A stretch of 10,393 nucleotides of DNA from Bacillota bacterium (GCA_019137115.1 JAGVSV010000261.1:1-10393); one strand, 5' to 3'; positions 1-5,874 are shown, numbered from the stretch's first letter. Made by a program: numbers and translations. The notes: generated by a model from the sequence alone, not told the origin.

Positions 1-161
1 TTCTGGCTCCACAGATCCCAGTTGTAGATGTGCACGTCCGTCCCGCAGATGGAGGTTTTGAGGATGCGGATGAGTACCTCGTCCTCCTTTGGCACGGGAA
101 TGGGCACTTGGATCATCTCAAAGCCGGGCTTGGGGCCGGTTTTGACCAGCGCATCCATCAT
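1..161 (-). CDS. tdh: L-threonine 3-dehydrogenase, N-terminal 53 residues (3' end outside window)
   Basis: This is the start of a zinc-dependent medium-chain dehydrogenase that oxidises L-threonine to 2-amino-3-ketobutyrate with NAD+, the first step of threonine breakdown to glycine and acetyl-CoA in the cytoplasm. The visible residues begin MMDALVKTGPKPGFE and include the family signature SICGTDVHIYNWD (residues 37-49). Cys39 matches the catalytic zinc ligand (Cys38 in E. coli Tdh). The start is the ATG at 161-159, with an AAGGAG Shine-Dalgarno sequence ending 8 nt upstream; a second ATG follows at once. The gene continues past base 1, so the cofactor domain is not visible. It is the last visible gene of the minus-strand run that starts near 3076. 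The DUF3298-like gene ends 53 nt upstream, and its frame reopens after its stop and closes in an ATGA overlap with this start (see findings). A related sorbitol or alcohol dehydrogenase is possible, but the signature favours Tdh. Confidence 0.88.
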   Translation of the reverse strand, partial: MMDALVKTGPKPGFEMIQVPIPVPKEDEVLIRILKTSICGTDVHIYNWDLWSQ

Positions 162-170
162 GGCGCAATC

Positions 171-176
171 TCCTTT
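171..176 (-). promoter_or_regulatory. Ribosome binding site of tdh
   Basis: On the minus strand the sequence AAAGGA/AAGGAG lies just upstream of the ATG at 161. It fixes the start of the partial gene and shows that tdh can be translated on its own rather than only by coupling to the gene before it. Confidence 0.6.
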
Positions 177-214
177 TCCTGCTCTTTCAGCAGCGCTTCG
201 ACCGCTTGCGCGGA

Positions 215-889
215 CTAAGCGTACGTCATCGGCTCCATTTCATCCAGCACGCCGGGCTGCAGGAAGAACACCGCGTTCTCCTTCTCGTCGGCGTAGAACT
301 GGGTTTCCGGGTCGAAGTCATCCATGAAATGATCGGGATCCTCCCACCGCTCCAGTGCGCCGGGCAGGTCTTTGACCTTTGTCCATACATCCCGGACAAT
401 GGCCTCGGCGATCTGCTGGGAGCTGTCCCCCACGCGCAACAGGCCGCGCAGCGTGAGCGTTTCGCCGGTGTACTCGCCGGACATCGCGAACACCTGCCCG
501 GTCAGCGACATCATGGGGCTTTCCCCCATGTCCTGCGTCTGGGTGAGCAGGATGCTGAAAAAATCGTCGCTGTTGCAGGTGACGGCATACAGATGGTCGA
601 TCTCGTTGGCTCCTCCGCCTGCCATGTCAGCTTCGGAGGCGAACATCGGCAGGATCAGGTCGTTCATCTCGCTGAACGCCACGTCAAACCATGCGTTGAC
701 GGCGTGCGCTGCCGGGGCATCGCCGGACAGCACCGGGTACCGGTAGGTGTACCGGTAGATCCAGTCCTCCCCTTCGGGGTAGGTGATCTCCCCTTCGGCC
801 CAGGTGTACGCCGCTTCGGCGGACACAAAGGCAAATGGCGTCAGCAACATGCAAACGACCAGCAGCAGCGCGCGCAGGCGGATGCTCAT
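215..889 (-). CDS. Secreted DUF3298-like protein
   Basis: A 224-residue protein of unknown function, probably exported. Residues 1-26 form a typical signal peptide: positive start (MSIRLR), a hydrophobic core rich in Leu/Val/Phe, and an Ala-x-Ala site near VSAEA. No lipobox cysteine follows, so a lipoprotein is unlikely. The mature part has the general pattern of DUF3298 (PdaC/RsiV-type extracellular domains): an early YRYPVLSG strand, an amphipathic segment (AVNAWFDVAFSEMNDLI), a SGEYTGETLTLRGLL element, a helix (AEAIVRDVWTKV), and a C-terminal FYADEKENAVFFLQPG strand. The family call rests on this pattern only. I chose the ATG at 889-887 because the signal peptide starts there and it lies one base after the stop of the thioredoxin-reductase-like gene (TGAGATG). 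The longer reading from 997 would lie inside that gene. The stop is TAG at 217-215; the same frame stays open for 18 more codons with coding-like content. No catalytic residues were recognised. Confidence 0.75.
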   Translation of the reverse strand: MSIRLRALLLVVCMLLTPFAFVSAEAAYTWAEGEITYPEGEDWIYRYTYRYPVLSGDAPAAHAVNAWFDVAFSEMNDLILPMFASEADMAGGGANEIDHLYAVTCNSDDFFSILLTQTQDMGESPMMSLTGQVFAMSGEYTGETLTLRGLLRVGDSSQQIAEAIVRDVWTKVKDLPGALERWEDPDHFMDDFDPETQFYADEKENAVFFLQPGVLDEMEPMTYA

Positions 890-890
890 C

Positions 891-1736
891 TCAGCCCAGC
901 TTGCGCAGGTACTGTGCGACGGATATGGCGGCGATGGTCCCTTCCCCCGCGGCCTTGGCAGCCTGCAAGGGGTTGCCCACCATGTCACCGGCGGCAAAAA
1001 CGCCGGGCACGTTGGTCATCAGATCCTGATCCACCAGCAGATGCCCCTTGTCGGTGGCCACTTCGGGCAGCAGCTGGGTCAAGGCAACGGCGGGCCGCAG
1101 CACGAAAACGCCGTCCACGGTGTGCTCGCCCTTGTCGGTGACCACCACCATGTGCCCGTCCCCGCGGCGGATGGATACCGGCTTTTCGTCCACGCGCTGG
1201 ATGGCCGGCGCCAGCTTGTCGATGGCGTGCTTGCGCTCCTGGAAGTAGATCACCTCGCCCAGGTCGGCCAGGAAATCGGCTTCCTCCACTGCGTCCTCGG
1301 AGCCCCCGATCACCGCCATGCGCTTGCCCTTGAAAAACATGCCGTCGCACGTGGCGCAATAGCTGACGCCGGAGCCCAACCACTCCTCCTCACCGGGCAG
1401 GGGGTTAACCCGCGCCGTGCCGCAGCAGAGCATCACGGCTTTGGCCTCATAGACCTCGTTGTTGGCCAGCACCGAAAAACTCTGACCCATCGGCAGCACC
1501 TTGGTCACCAGCGCGTGCAGCATATCCGCGCCCAGGGATTCGGCATGGTCCCGCAGTTTTTCGAGCAGTTCCGGCCCGCTGACTGCGGGGACACCCGGAT
1601 AGTTGTAAATCTTCTGCGTTTTTTCCAGCGCGCCGCCGCCGGCATAGATAACCAGCGTTTCCAGGTTGCGCATGCGGGCGGTGATGGCAGCGGAACAGCC
1701 CGCCACGCCGCCGCCTATGACAATCAGATCAAGCAT
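891..1736 (-). CDS. Thioredoxin-reductase-like flavoprotein lacking the usual NADPH motifs
   Basis: A 281-residue FAD-dependent disulfide oxidoreductase of the low-molecular-weight thioredoxin reductase family, probably cytoplasmic. The N-terminal FAD dinucleotide motif is GGGVAG (residues 8-13). The redox-active pair is C127-A-T-C130 followed by Asp, exactly as in TrxB, and the C-terminal FAD motif is GVFAAGD (245-251). Residues 43-47 (IYNYP) fit the usual 'ENFPG' position. The nucleotide domain departs from TrxB: the expected GxGxxA reads GGSEDA (144-149), and the HRRxxxR element that grips the NADPH 2'-phosphate is replaced by FQERKHA (165-171). The protein is also about 30 residues shorter than classical TrxB. 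These are traits described for ferredoxin-dependent flavin thioredoxin reductases and related pyridine-nucleotide-independent enzymes of Clostridia. The electron donor here is therefore uncertain, and trxB is not assigned. The start ATG at 1736 overlaps the 3' end of the CNNM-like gene by 8 nt, and only a weak RBS is visible, so translational coupling is likely. Confidence 0.88.
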   Translation of the reverse strand: MLDLIVIGGGVAGCSAAITARMRNLETLVIYAGGGALEKTQKIYNYPGVPAVSGPELLEKLRDHAESLGADMLHALVTKVLPMGQSFSVLANNEVYEAKAVMLCCGTARVNPLPGEEEWLGSGVSYCATCDGMFFKGKRMAVIGGSEDAVEEADFLADLGEVIYFQERKHAIDKLAPAIQRVDEKPVSIRRGDGHMVVVTDKGEHTVDGVFVLRPAVALTQLLPEVATDKGHLLVDQDLMTNVPGVFAAGDMVGNPLQAAKAAGEGTIAAISVAQYLRKLG

Positions 1737-3054
1737 CCTCGTTCACCCGGGTTACCTCCACCCATTCAATCCGTCGGTCCTGTATCTCCGTCACGCGGAA
1801 ATGGATTCCGTTTTCGGTGATGTCCGGCTGTGTACCGTCCTCGGGCACCGCGTCCATCCATTTCAGCAACATGCCGCCCACCGTGTCGTAGGATTCCTCC
1901 TCCGGCAGGTTGAGCCCCGTTTCCTCGTTGACGGTCTCAATGTCCGTGGTGCCGGCCACGCGCCAGCGGTTCTCGCCCAGCTTGACGATGGGCTGCTGGT
2001 CCTGAGGGTCGTATTCGTCGTAGATGTTGCCGACGATCTCCTCAAGCAGGTCCTCCATCGTGATCAGGCCCGCAGTGCCGCCGTACTCGTCCACCACGAT
2101 GGCCATGTGGTACTTGTTCTCCTGCATGTTGCGGAACAGCACGTCGGTGCGCACGGTGTCCGGCACGTAGATTGCTTTCCTTAAGATGCTGGCCAAGGGC
2201 AGCGGATTGTCCAGCTGTTGGTTGAGCAGGAAGTCGCGCGTGGTGACCGTGCCAATAATGTGGTCCAGGTCATCCTCATACACCGGGAAGCGGGACATGC
2301 CGGTTTCCCGGATCATGGCGGTGATCTCCTGAACCGAATCGTTCAGCCAGATCGCGTGGATGTCGGTGCGGTGGACCATGCACTCGGCCGCCGTCATGTT
2401 GTTGAACTCGAACACGTTTTCGATCATCTCGCGCTCGGTTTCCTCAATGGCGCCCTTCTCTTCCCCAACGTCCACCAGAAGACGGATCTCGTCCTCGGTA
2501 ACCTGCTCCAGCGGCTCGCGTGCGCTGACCCCCATGAGCTTGAGCAACCCTTCGGCCAGCGCGTTCATCAGCGCGCTAATGGGCCTAAAGATGAAATCCG
2601 CAGCGGCGAACACCGGGTACAGGCGGCGGGCGGTCTTGATCGGATTCAATGCCGCCAGCCTGCGCGGAATGGAGGACGCGAACACCAGCAGGATGACCAT
2701 GTACACGAGAAGCACAATAAGCGCTGCCAGCAGCACCTGCAGGCGCGTCGCCAGCATCGGGCTAACCAGGGAAAACAGTACCCTGGCCAACGGTCGGGCG
2801 AACAGGTCGACCGCCAGCCAGGAGGAAAGCGAACCCAGGAAAACCTGACATACCCTGAAGCTGCTGGGCGTCTGCGCCAGCCCCGAAGCCAGGCGAAGCA
2901 GCCGCTGGCTGTCGCGATCCTCCGGTGACATTTCCTTGCGCAGCCGGTTAGTGTTCACCGCGCGGGCGGCGGCGTCCACCGCGCTGAGCAAGCCGTATAG
3001 TACGATGAGGAAAAGCAAAAGCAACGGCCATAAGCCTATAGGGTCGGTATCCAT
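1729..3054 (-). CDS. CNNM/CorC-like membrane protein with tandem CBS domains
   Basis: A 441-residue membrane protein of the hemolysin C/CorC/CNNM family, often annotated as a Mg2+/Co2+ efflux protein. Residues 1-185 form a DUF21-like membrane domain with hydrophobic segments near 8-25, 66-100 and 105-127. A CBS pair follows at about 225-280 and 285-345, with the typical GMSRFPVYEDDLDHIIG and MAIVVDEYGGTAGLITMEDLLEEI elements. The C-terminal CorC_HlyC domain covers about 355-437 (ESYDTVGGMLL). The membrane domain is divergent: the usual FSGSE, GNN and GEIxPK signatures read LSAVD (23-27), GSL (74-76) and ASSIPR (126-131), so key Mg2+ ligands seem to be missing. The start at 3054 is preferred over the in-frame ATG at 3099 because that ATG lies upstream of the TATAAT at 3088-3083. 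GGAAGGGGG precedes the chosen start by 12 nt. First gene of the minus-strand operon; its 3' end overlaps the flavoprotein gene by 8 nt. Confidence 0.88.
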   Translation of the reverse strand: MDTDPIGLWPLLLLFLIVLYGLLSAVDAAARAVNTNRLRKEMSPEDRDSQRLLRLASGLAQTPSSFRVCQVFLGSLSSWLAVDLFARPLARVLFSLVSPMLATRLQVLLAALIVLLVYMVILLVFASSIPRRLAALNPIKTARRLYPVFAAADFIFRPISALMNALAEGLLKLMGVSAREPLEQVTEDEIRLLVDVGEEKGAIEETEREMIENVFEFNNMTAAECMVHRTDIHAIWLNDSVQEITAMIRETGMSRFPVYEDDLDHIIGTVTTRDFLLNQQLDNPLPLASILRKAIYVPDTVRTDVLFRNMQENKYHMAIVVDEYGGTAGLITMEDLLEEIVGNIYDEYDPQDQQPIVKLGENRWRVAGTTDIETVNEETGLNLPEEESYDTVGGMLLKWMDAVPEDGTQPDITENGIHFRVTEIQDRRIEWVEVTRVNEDA

Positions 3055-3082
3055 GAGGTGTCCATTCCCCCTTCCGTGCCAA

Positions 3083-3111
3083 ATTATACCATAAGGCACC
3101 GGGTATATCCA
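3083..3111 (-). promoter_or_regulatory. Sigma-A-type promoter of the CNNM / flavoprotein / DUF3298 / tdh operon
   Basis: On the minus strand, TGGATA (3111-3106, four of six consensus bases) is followed after exactly 17 nt by a perfect TATAAT (3088-3083), which also carries the extended -10 TG (TGGTATAAT). Transcription would begin near 3076 and leave a leader of about 22 nt that starts with the purine-rich ribosome binding sequence. The promoter also decides the translation start of the first gene. Confidence 0.75.
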
Positions 3112-3153
3112 TGCCGCAAACAGGCAGGGCTCATATGCCGGGGCGTCAAACTG

Positions 3154-3166
3154 TGTTATGATAACA
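3154..3166 (+). promoter_or_regulatory. Extended -10 promoter element within a 13-bp inverted repeat
   Basis: TGTTATGAT (3154-3162) reads as an extended -10 element (TG, one base, TATGAT) for the plus-strand DUF5685 gene, 42 nt before its ATG. No convincing -35 box lies 16-18 nt upstream, which is tolerable for extended -10 promoters. The same bases form a perfect dyad, TGTTA-TGA-TAACA, centred on the -10 region. A regulator bound here would block RNA polymerase. The promoter call is moderate; the operator role is inference. Confidence 0.45.
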
Positions 3167-3188
3167 GGGCGAAATCGGAAGCACGTGC

Positions 3189-3199
3189 AGAGGAAAGGA
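3189..3199 (+). promoter_or_regulatory. Ribosome binding site of the DUF5685 gene
   Basis: AGAGGAAAGGA precedes the ATG at 3204 with suitable spacing and supports the MFGYV start, which is also the usual N-terminus of the family. Confidence 0.6.
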
Positions 3200-3203
3200 C
3201 GCC

Positions 3204-4016
3204 ATGTTCGGGTATGTAATCGCCAATGTGGACGCGCTGTCCCAGGAGGACAAAGCCACGTACCGGGCCATGTACTGCGGCTTGTGCCGCACGCTGGGCA
3301 ACCGCCACGGCCTGTGGGGCCGCATGATGCTCACCTATGACATGACGTTTCTGGTGCTGCTGTTAAGCGCGCTTGATCAGGAGGCATTAACCGGAGGCGC
3401 GTTTGTGTGCCCCGCGCATCCGCTGAAAAAACAGCAGTGCCTGATCACCCCGCATACCGCCTATGTGGCAGACATCAGCGCGGTGCTGGCATATTATCAG
3501 GCCATGGACGACGTGCGGGACGAGCACAAGCTGACCGGTACCATCCGCGCGGCCGCGATGAAAAAGGCGGCGCAAGCCAGCGCCGCGCGCTACCCGGAGC
3601 AGGGCGACGCCATCCAGGCCGCGCTGCAAACGCTTCACGAGATGGAGGTGTCCGGCGAAACCAACCCCGACCTGCCGGCGAACGCCTTTGGCGACGCGCT
3701 GGGCAGCGTGTTCGCACTGGAAGGTGCGCAGGCGGTCAACCAGCTGCGCGCGTTTGGCTGGTCGCTGGGGCGGTTCATCTATTTGATGGACGCCGCGATC
3801 GACCTGACGGATGACCTGAAAAAGGAGCGTTACAACGCGCTGATGGCGGTGCCGTCCGACCAGCACCACGCGCTGCTGCAATCCCAGATGGCGCTGTGCA
3901 CGGCGCTGTATGAGCAGCTGCCCATCGTGCGCTTCAAAGACATCCTGGACAATATCCTGTACTCGGGCATCTGGACCCGGTATCAATCCAGCAGCAAGGG
4001 GAAAACCGCATCATGA
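3204..4016 (+). CDS. DUF5685 family protein
   Basis: A 270-residue, mostly helical protein of a clostridial family with no known function (DUF5685). The recognisable start is MFGYVIANVD followed by YRAMYCGLCRTLGNRHG (20-36), then a hydrophobic helix with YDMTFLVLLLSAL (45-57) and a CPAHPLKKQQC element (69-79). C25, C28, C69, H72 and C79 could bind a metal. Two acidic helices stand out: YYQAMDDVRDE (97-107) and DAAIDLTDDLKKERYN (196-211). Their character and spacing of about 95 residues recall the two aspartate-rich motifs of all-alpha isoprenoid synthases such as phytoene synthase; this is my inference, not an established function. There is no signal peptide. The stop overlaps the ATG of the J-protein gene by four bases (ATGA), so the two are probably made together. 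This gene opens the plus-strand unit, divergent from the CNNM operon. Confidence 0.82.
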   Translation: MFGYVIANVDALSQEDKATYRAMYCGLCRTLGNRHGLWGRMMLTYDMTFLVLLLSALDQEALTGGAFVCPAHPLKKQQCLITPHTAYVADISAVLAYYQAMDDVRDEHKLTGTIRAAAMKKAAQASAARYPEQGDAIQAALQTLHEMEVSGETNPDLPANAFGDALGSVFALEGAQAVNQLRAFGWSLGRFIYLMDAAIDLTDDLKKERYNALMAVPSDQHHALLQSQMALCTALYEQLPIVRFKDILDNILYSGIWTRYQSSSKGKTAS

Positions 4017-4684
4017 GAGATCCCTACGAGGTTCTGGGCGTTTCCCGCAACGCGTCGCAGGAGGAGATCACCTCGGCCTACCGGAAGCTGGCCAAAAAGT
4101 ATCACCCCGACCTGAATCCGGGCGACAAGAACGCGCAGAAAAAAATGAGCGAGATCAACGTCGCGTATGAGGAAATCAAAAGCGGGAAAGCCAGGTACAC
4201 CGATTACAGCCGCCCGCAGCAGCAGGGCTCCGGCACCTATCGGCACAACCCGTACGGTCAGTGGAACCCCTTTGGCGACTTTAATCCCTTTGGGCCGTTT
4301 TCCGGGCAGCAGTACCGCACGCAGCAGCGCCCGCAGGGCGATCCGTTCAACCCCGTGCGCCAGTACATCAACAGCCTGCGGTATGCCGAAGCGCTGTACG
4401 CATTAAGCGACATCGGCAGCCGCACCGCGGAATGGTATTTTTTAAGCGCCATTGCCAACTACGGTGTGGGCAACGTGGTCACCGCCATGCAGCACATTGA
4501 GCAGGCGGTCGCGATGGACCCCAACAACCCCGAATACCAGAGCATCCGGCAGCAAATTGTCAACTCCCGGCAGGCGTACGCCTCCCGCAGCCGCTCGTTT
4601 GGCTTCCCGAACATGAGCATGAACACGCTGTGCCTGGGGCTGTGCGCGGCCCGCTTCCTGTGCATGTGCTGCCGCCCGTATTGA
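4013..4684 (+). CDS. J-domain protein with TPR-like region and cysteine-rich C-terminus
   Basis: A 223-residue class C-type DnaJ protein, expected to stimulate the ATPase of DnaK and recruit it to a client. The J domain occupies residues 1-65, starts DPYEVLGVSRNAS, and carries the essential HPD at 31-33. A Gln/Gly/Tyr-rich linker follows (66-112) with a duplicated NPFG motif (85-88 and 91-94), comparable to the G/F region of DnaJ. Residues 115-185 form helices of TPR character (RYAEALYALSDI; WYFLSAIANYGVGNVVTAMQHIEQAVAMDPNNPEY). The last 17 residues hold five cysteines (207, 211, 217, 219, 220). The zinc-finger and CTD substrate domains of DnaJ itself are absent, so this is not dnaJ, and no dnaK lies nearby. 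Its start overlaps the DUF5685 stop as ATGA. The next gene begins 29 nt downstream, so all three probably form one operon. The client is unknown; the DUF5685 protein is the obvious candidate. Confidence 0.88.
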   Translation: MRDPYEVLGVSRNASQEEITSAYRKLAKKYHPDLNPGDKNAQKKMSEINVAYEEIKSGKARYTDYSRPQQQGSGTYRHNPYGQWNPFGDFNPFGPFSGQQYRTQQRPQGDPFNPVRQYINSLRYAEALYALSDIGSRTAEWYFLSAIANYGVGNVVTAMQHIEQAVAMDPNNPEYQSIRQQIVNSRQAYASRSRSFGFPNMSMNTLCLGLCAARFLCMCCRPY

Positions 4685-4700
4685 TTTTTTGTTTTGAACG

Positions 4701-4706
4701 AAGGAG
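4701..4706 (+). promoter_or_regulatory. Ribosome binding site deciding the zinc-ribbon gene start
   Basis: AAGGAG lies 7 nt upstream of the ATG at 4714. It favours this start over the in-frame ATG at 4630, which lies inside the J-protein gene and would add 28 residues of overlap with no domain content. Confidence 0.75.
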
Positions 4707-4713
4707 TACCCGT

Positions 4714-5124
4714 ATGAACAACTGGAGAATGCGTTTGGCGGCCTTTATGCAGGGCCGCTACGGCATCGATGCGATGTACAAAGGGCTGATCGGCGCCTAT
4801 TTTTTGCTAATCGTGCTCAATCTTTTTTTCCGGACGAGCTTCCTGTTTTACCTGTCGCTGGCGGTGCTGGCCTTTGCCATGTACCGGGTATTTTCCCGCC
4901 AGACCGCAAAGCGCGCCCAGGAAAACGCCCGGTATGTGGCGTTCCGGGACAGCGCCAAAAAGAAAGTGCTGCAAACCTACAACCGGATCAAGTTCATCGG
5001 CACGCACCGCTACCGCACGTGCCCCAACTGCAAAACGTCGCTGCGGCTGCCCAAGAAGATCGGTACGATGACCGTCAACTGCCCGGTGTGCCACACAACG
5101 TTCCAAGCCACAATCAAGCGCTGA
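4714..5124 (+). CDS. Small two-helix membrane protein with C-terminal zinc ribbon
   Basis: A 136-residue protein I do not recognise as a named family. Two hydrophobic segments (about 22-38 and 42-59) should form a membrane hairpin. A basic, helical linker follows (61-100, rich in Lys/Arg). The C-terminus is a zinc ribbon with CPNC (103-106) and CPVC (123-126), separated by a 16-residue loop containing LRLPKKIGTMTVNC, as in MJ0042-type or RPB9-like knuckles. Both termini would probably face the cytoplasm, with the ribbon there; this is a guess from the basic flanks. It is the third gene of the DUF5685 / J-protein unit, 29 nt after the J-protein stop, with its own strong RBS. Its last 115 bases lie antisense to the 3' end of the glycerophosphodiester phosphodiesterase gene, and no terminator hairpin is visible between the two. 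Confidence 0.8.
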   Translation: MNNWRMRLAAFMQGRYGIDAMYKGLIGAYFLLIVLNLFFRTSFLFYLSLAVLAFAMYRVFSRQTAKRAQENARYVAFRDSAKKKVLQTYNRIKFIGTHRYRTCPNCKTSLRLPKKIGTMTVNCPVCHTTFQATIKR

Positions 5125-5873
5125 TGCGGGTCGCCTGAAAACGTATCGCCTGCCGGCGCGTCAACCGCCCGGTCGGGGAAGTTGGTGATCATCATGTCCG
5201 CGCCGGCTTCGATCACCATGCGCATGTTGCGCTCGTCGTTGACCGTCCAGACATTGACCTGAACACCCTTTTCGTGCGCCTGCTGACACTCGTCGGGGGT
5301 AAAGGACAGTTCGGTATACAGCGGGTGCAGCGCGTCCATGTGCAGCGCGGCCGCATACTCCCACGGGCGCACCATCACGCAGGCGTACAGCAAGCCACAG
5401 ACGGCTTTGCTGGACAGTTCCTTCATGCGCACCATGCTTTGGTGCCGGAAGGAGGAGTACACCACCCTGTCCTCCATGCCCATGTCCGCCGCCAGCGCCA
5501 GGCACTTTTCCTCCAGGCCGGGGTAGGCCTTGACGCTGTTTTTCAATTCCACGTTCACGTACAGACCGGTGGGCTTGAGCAACTCATACACCTCGCGCAG
5601 CGTGGGCGCGCGGGCGCCTTCGTATTCGGGATGCTCGCGGTTGAACAGGTGGCGCTTGATCTCGGTCAGCGTCAGGTCGGAGATCGCGCCGATGCCGTCG
5701 GACACCCGGTCGATCCGCTCATCGTGGGCGACCAATATCTCCTTGTCTCGCGTCAGGTGCACGTCCAGCTCCACGCCGTGCGCGCCCTGCTGCACGGCCA
5801 GTTCAAACGCCTCCAGCGTGTTTTCCGGCGCGTAGGCGGAAGCGCCGCGGTGCGCGCAGATGGTGATGGCCAT
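5010..5873 (-). CDS. Glycerophosphodiester phosphodiesterase (cytoplasmic GDPD type)
   Basis: A 287-residue enzyme that hydrolyses glycerophosphodiesters to glycerol 3-phosphate and an alcohol, using a divalent metal in a TIM barrel. Hallmarks are H8-R9-G with downstream PENT (16-19), E35-L-D37 in GVELDVHLTRD, H50, VELK (E109), and the late barrel strands VQVNVWTVND (204-213) and GADMMITNFPD (224-234). There is no signal peptide, so it acts in the cytoplasm on imported or recycled diesters. Residues 1 to about 237 cover the whole family domain. The rest (about 50 residues, to a TAG at 5012) has no family counterpart, and residues 251-287 are encoded antisense to the zinc-ribbon gene, which suggests loss of an older stop codon. 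The ATG at 5873 lies one base after the lacZ stop, with GGAAGGGG inside the lacZ end as RBS, so the two genes are co-transcribed and probably coupled. Named ugpQ/glpQ in other species; the symbol is withheld. Confidence 0.93.
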   Translation of the reverse strand: MAITICAHRGASAYAPENTLEAFELAVQQGAHGVELDVHLTRDKEILVAHDERIDRVSDGIGAISDLTLTEIKRHLFNREHPEYEGARAPTLREVYELLKPTGLYVNVELKNSVKAYPGLEEKCLALAADMGMEDRVVYSSFRHQSMVRMKELSSKAVCGLLYACVMVRPWEYAAALHMDALHPLYTELSFTPDECQQAHEKGVQVNVWTVNDERNMRMVIEAGADMMITNFPDRAVDAPAGDTFSGDPHQRLIVAWNVVWHTGQLTVIVPIFLGSRSDVLQLGHVR

Positions 5874-5874
5874 A

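Noticed and set aside
890..997. 36-residue extension of the DUF3298-like protein
   Set aside because: It overlaps the flavoprotein gene and would bury a clear signal peptide inside the protein.
206..1820. Plus-strand open frames of 311 and 345 codons opposite the DUF3298-like and flavoprotein genes
   Set aside because: They overlap each other and lie antisense to genes with recognisable motifs and signal peptide; no RBS or domain was seen.
3055..3099. 15-residue N-terminal extension of the CNNM-like protein (start at 3099)
   Set aside because: The start codon would lie upstream of the TATAAT box, so it would not be in the transcript.
3387..3986. Minus-strand 199-codon frame opposite the DUF5685 gene
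   Set aside because: Composition is typical of an antisense shadow, with no start signal; the plus-strand protein is a known family.
4630..4713. 28-residue N-terminal extension of the zinc-ribbon protein
   Set aside because: It overlaps the J-protein gene and lacks an RBS, while AAGGAG sits correctly before the ATG at 4714.
5125..5160. Possible terminator between the zinc-ribbon and GDPD genes
   Set aside because: Only a 4-bp CGCC/GGCG stem is present, with no U-tract, and it lies within the GDPD coding frame.
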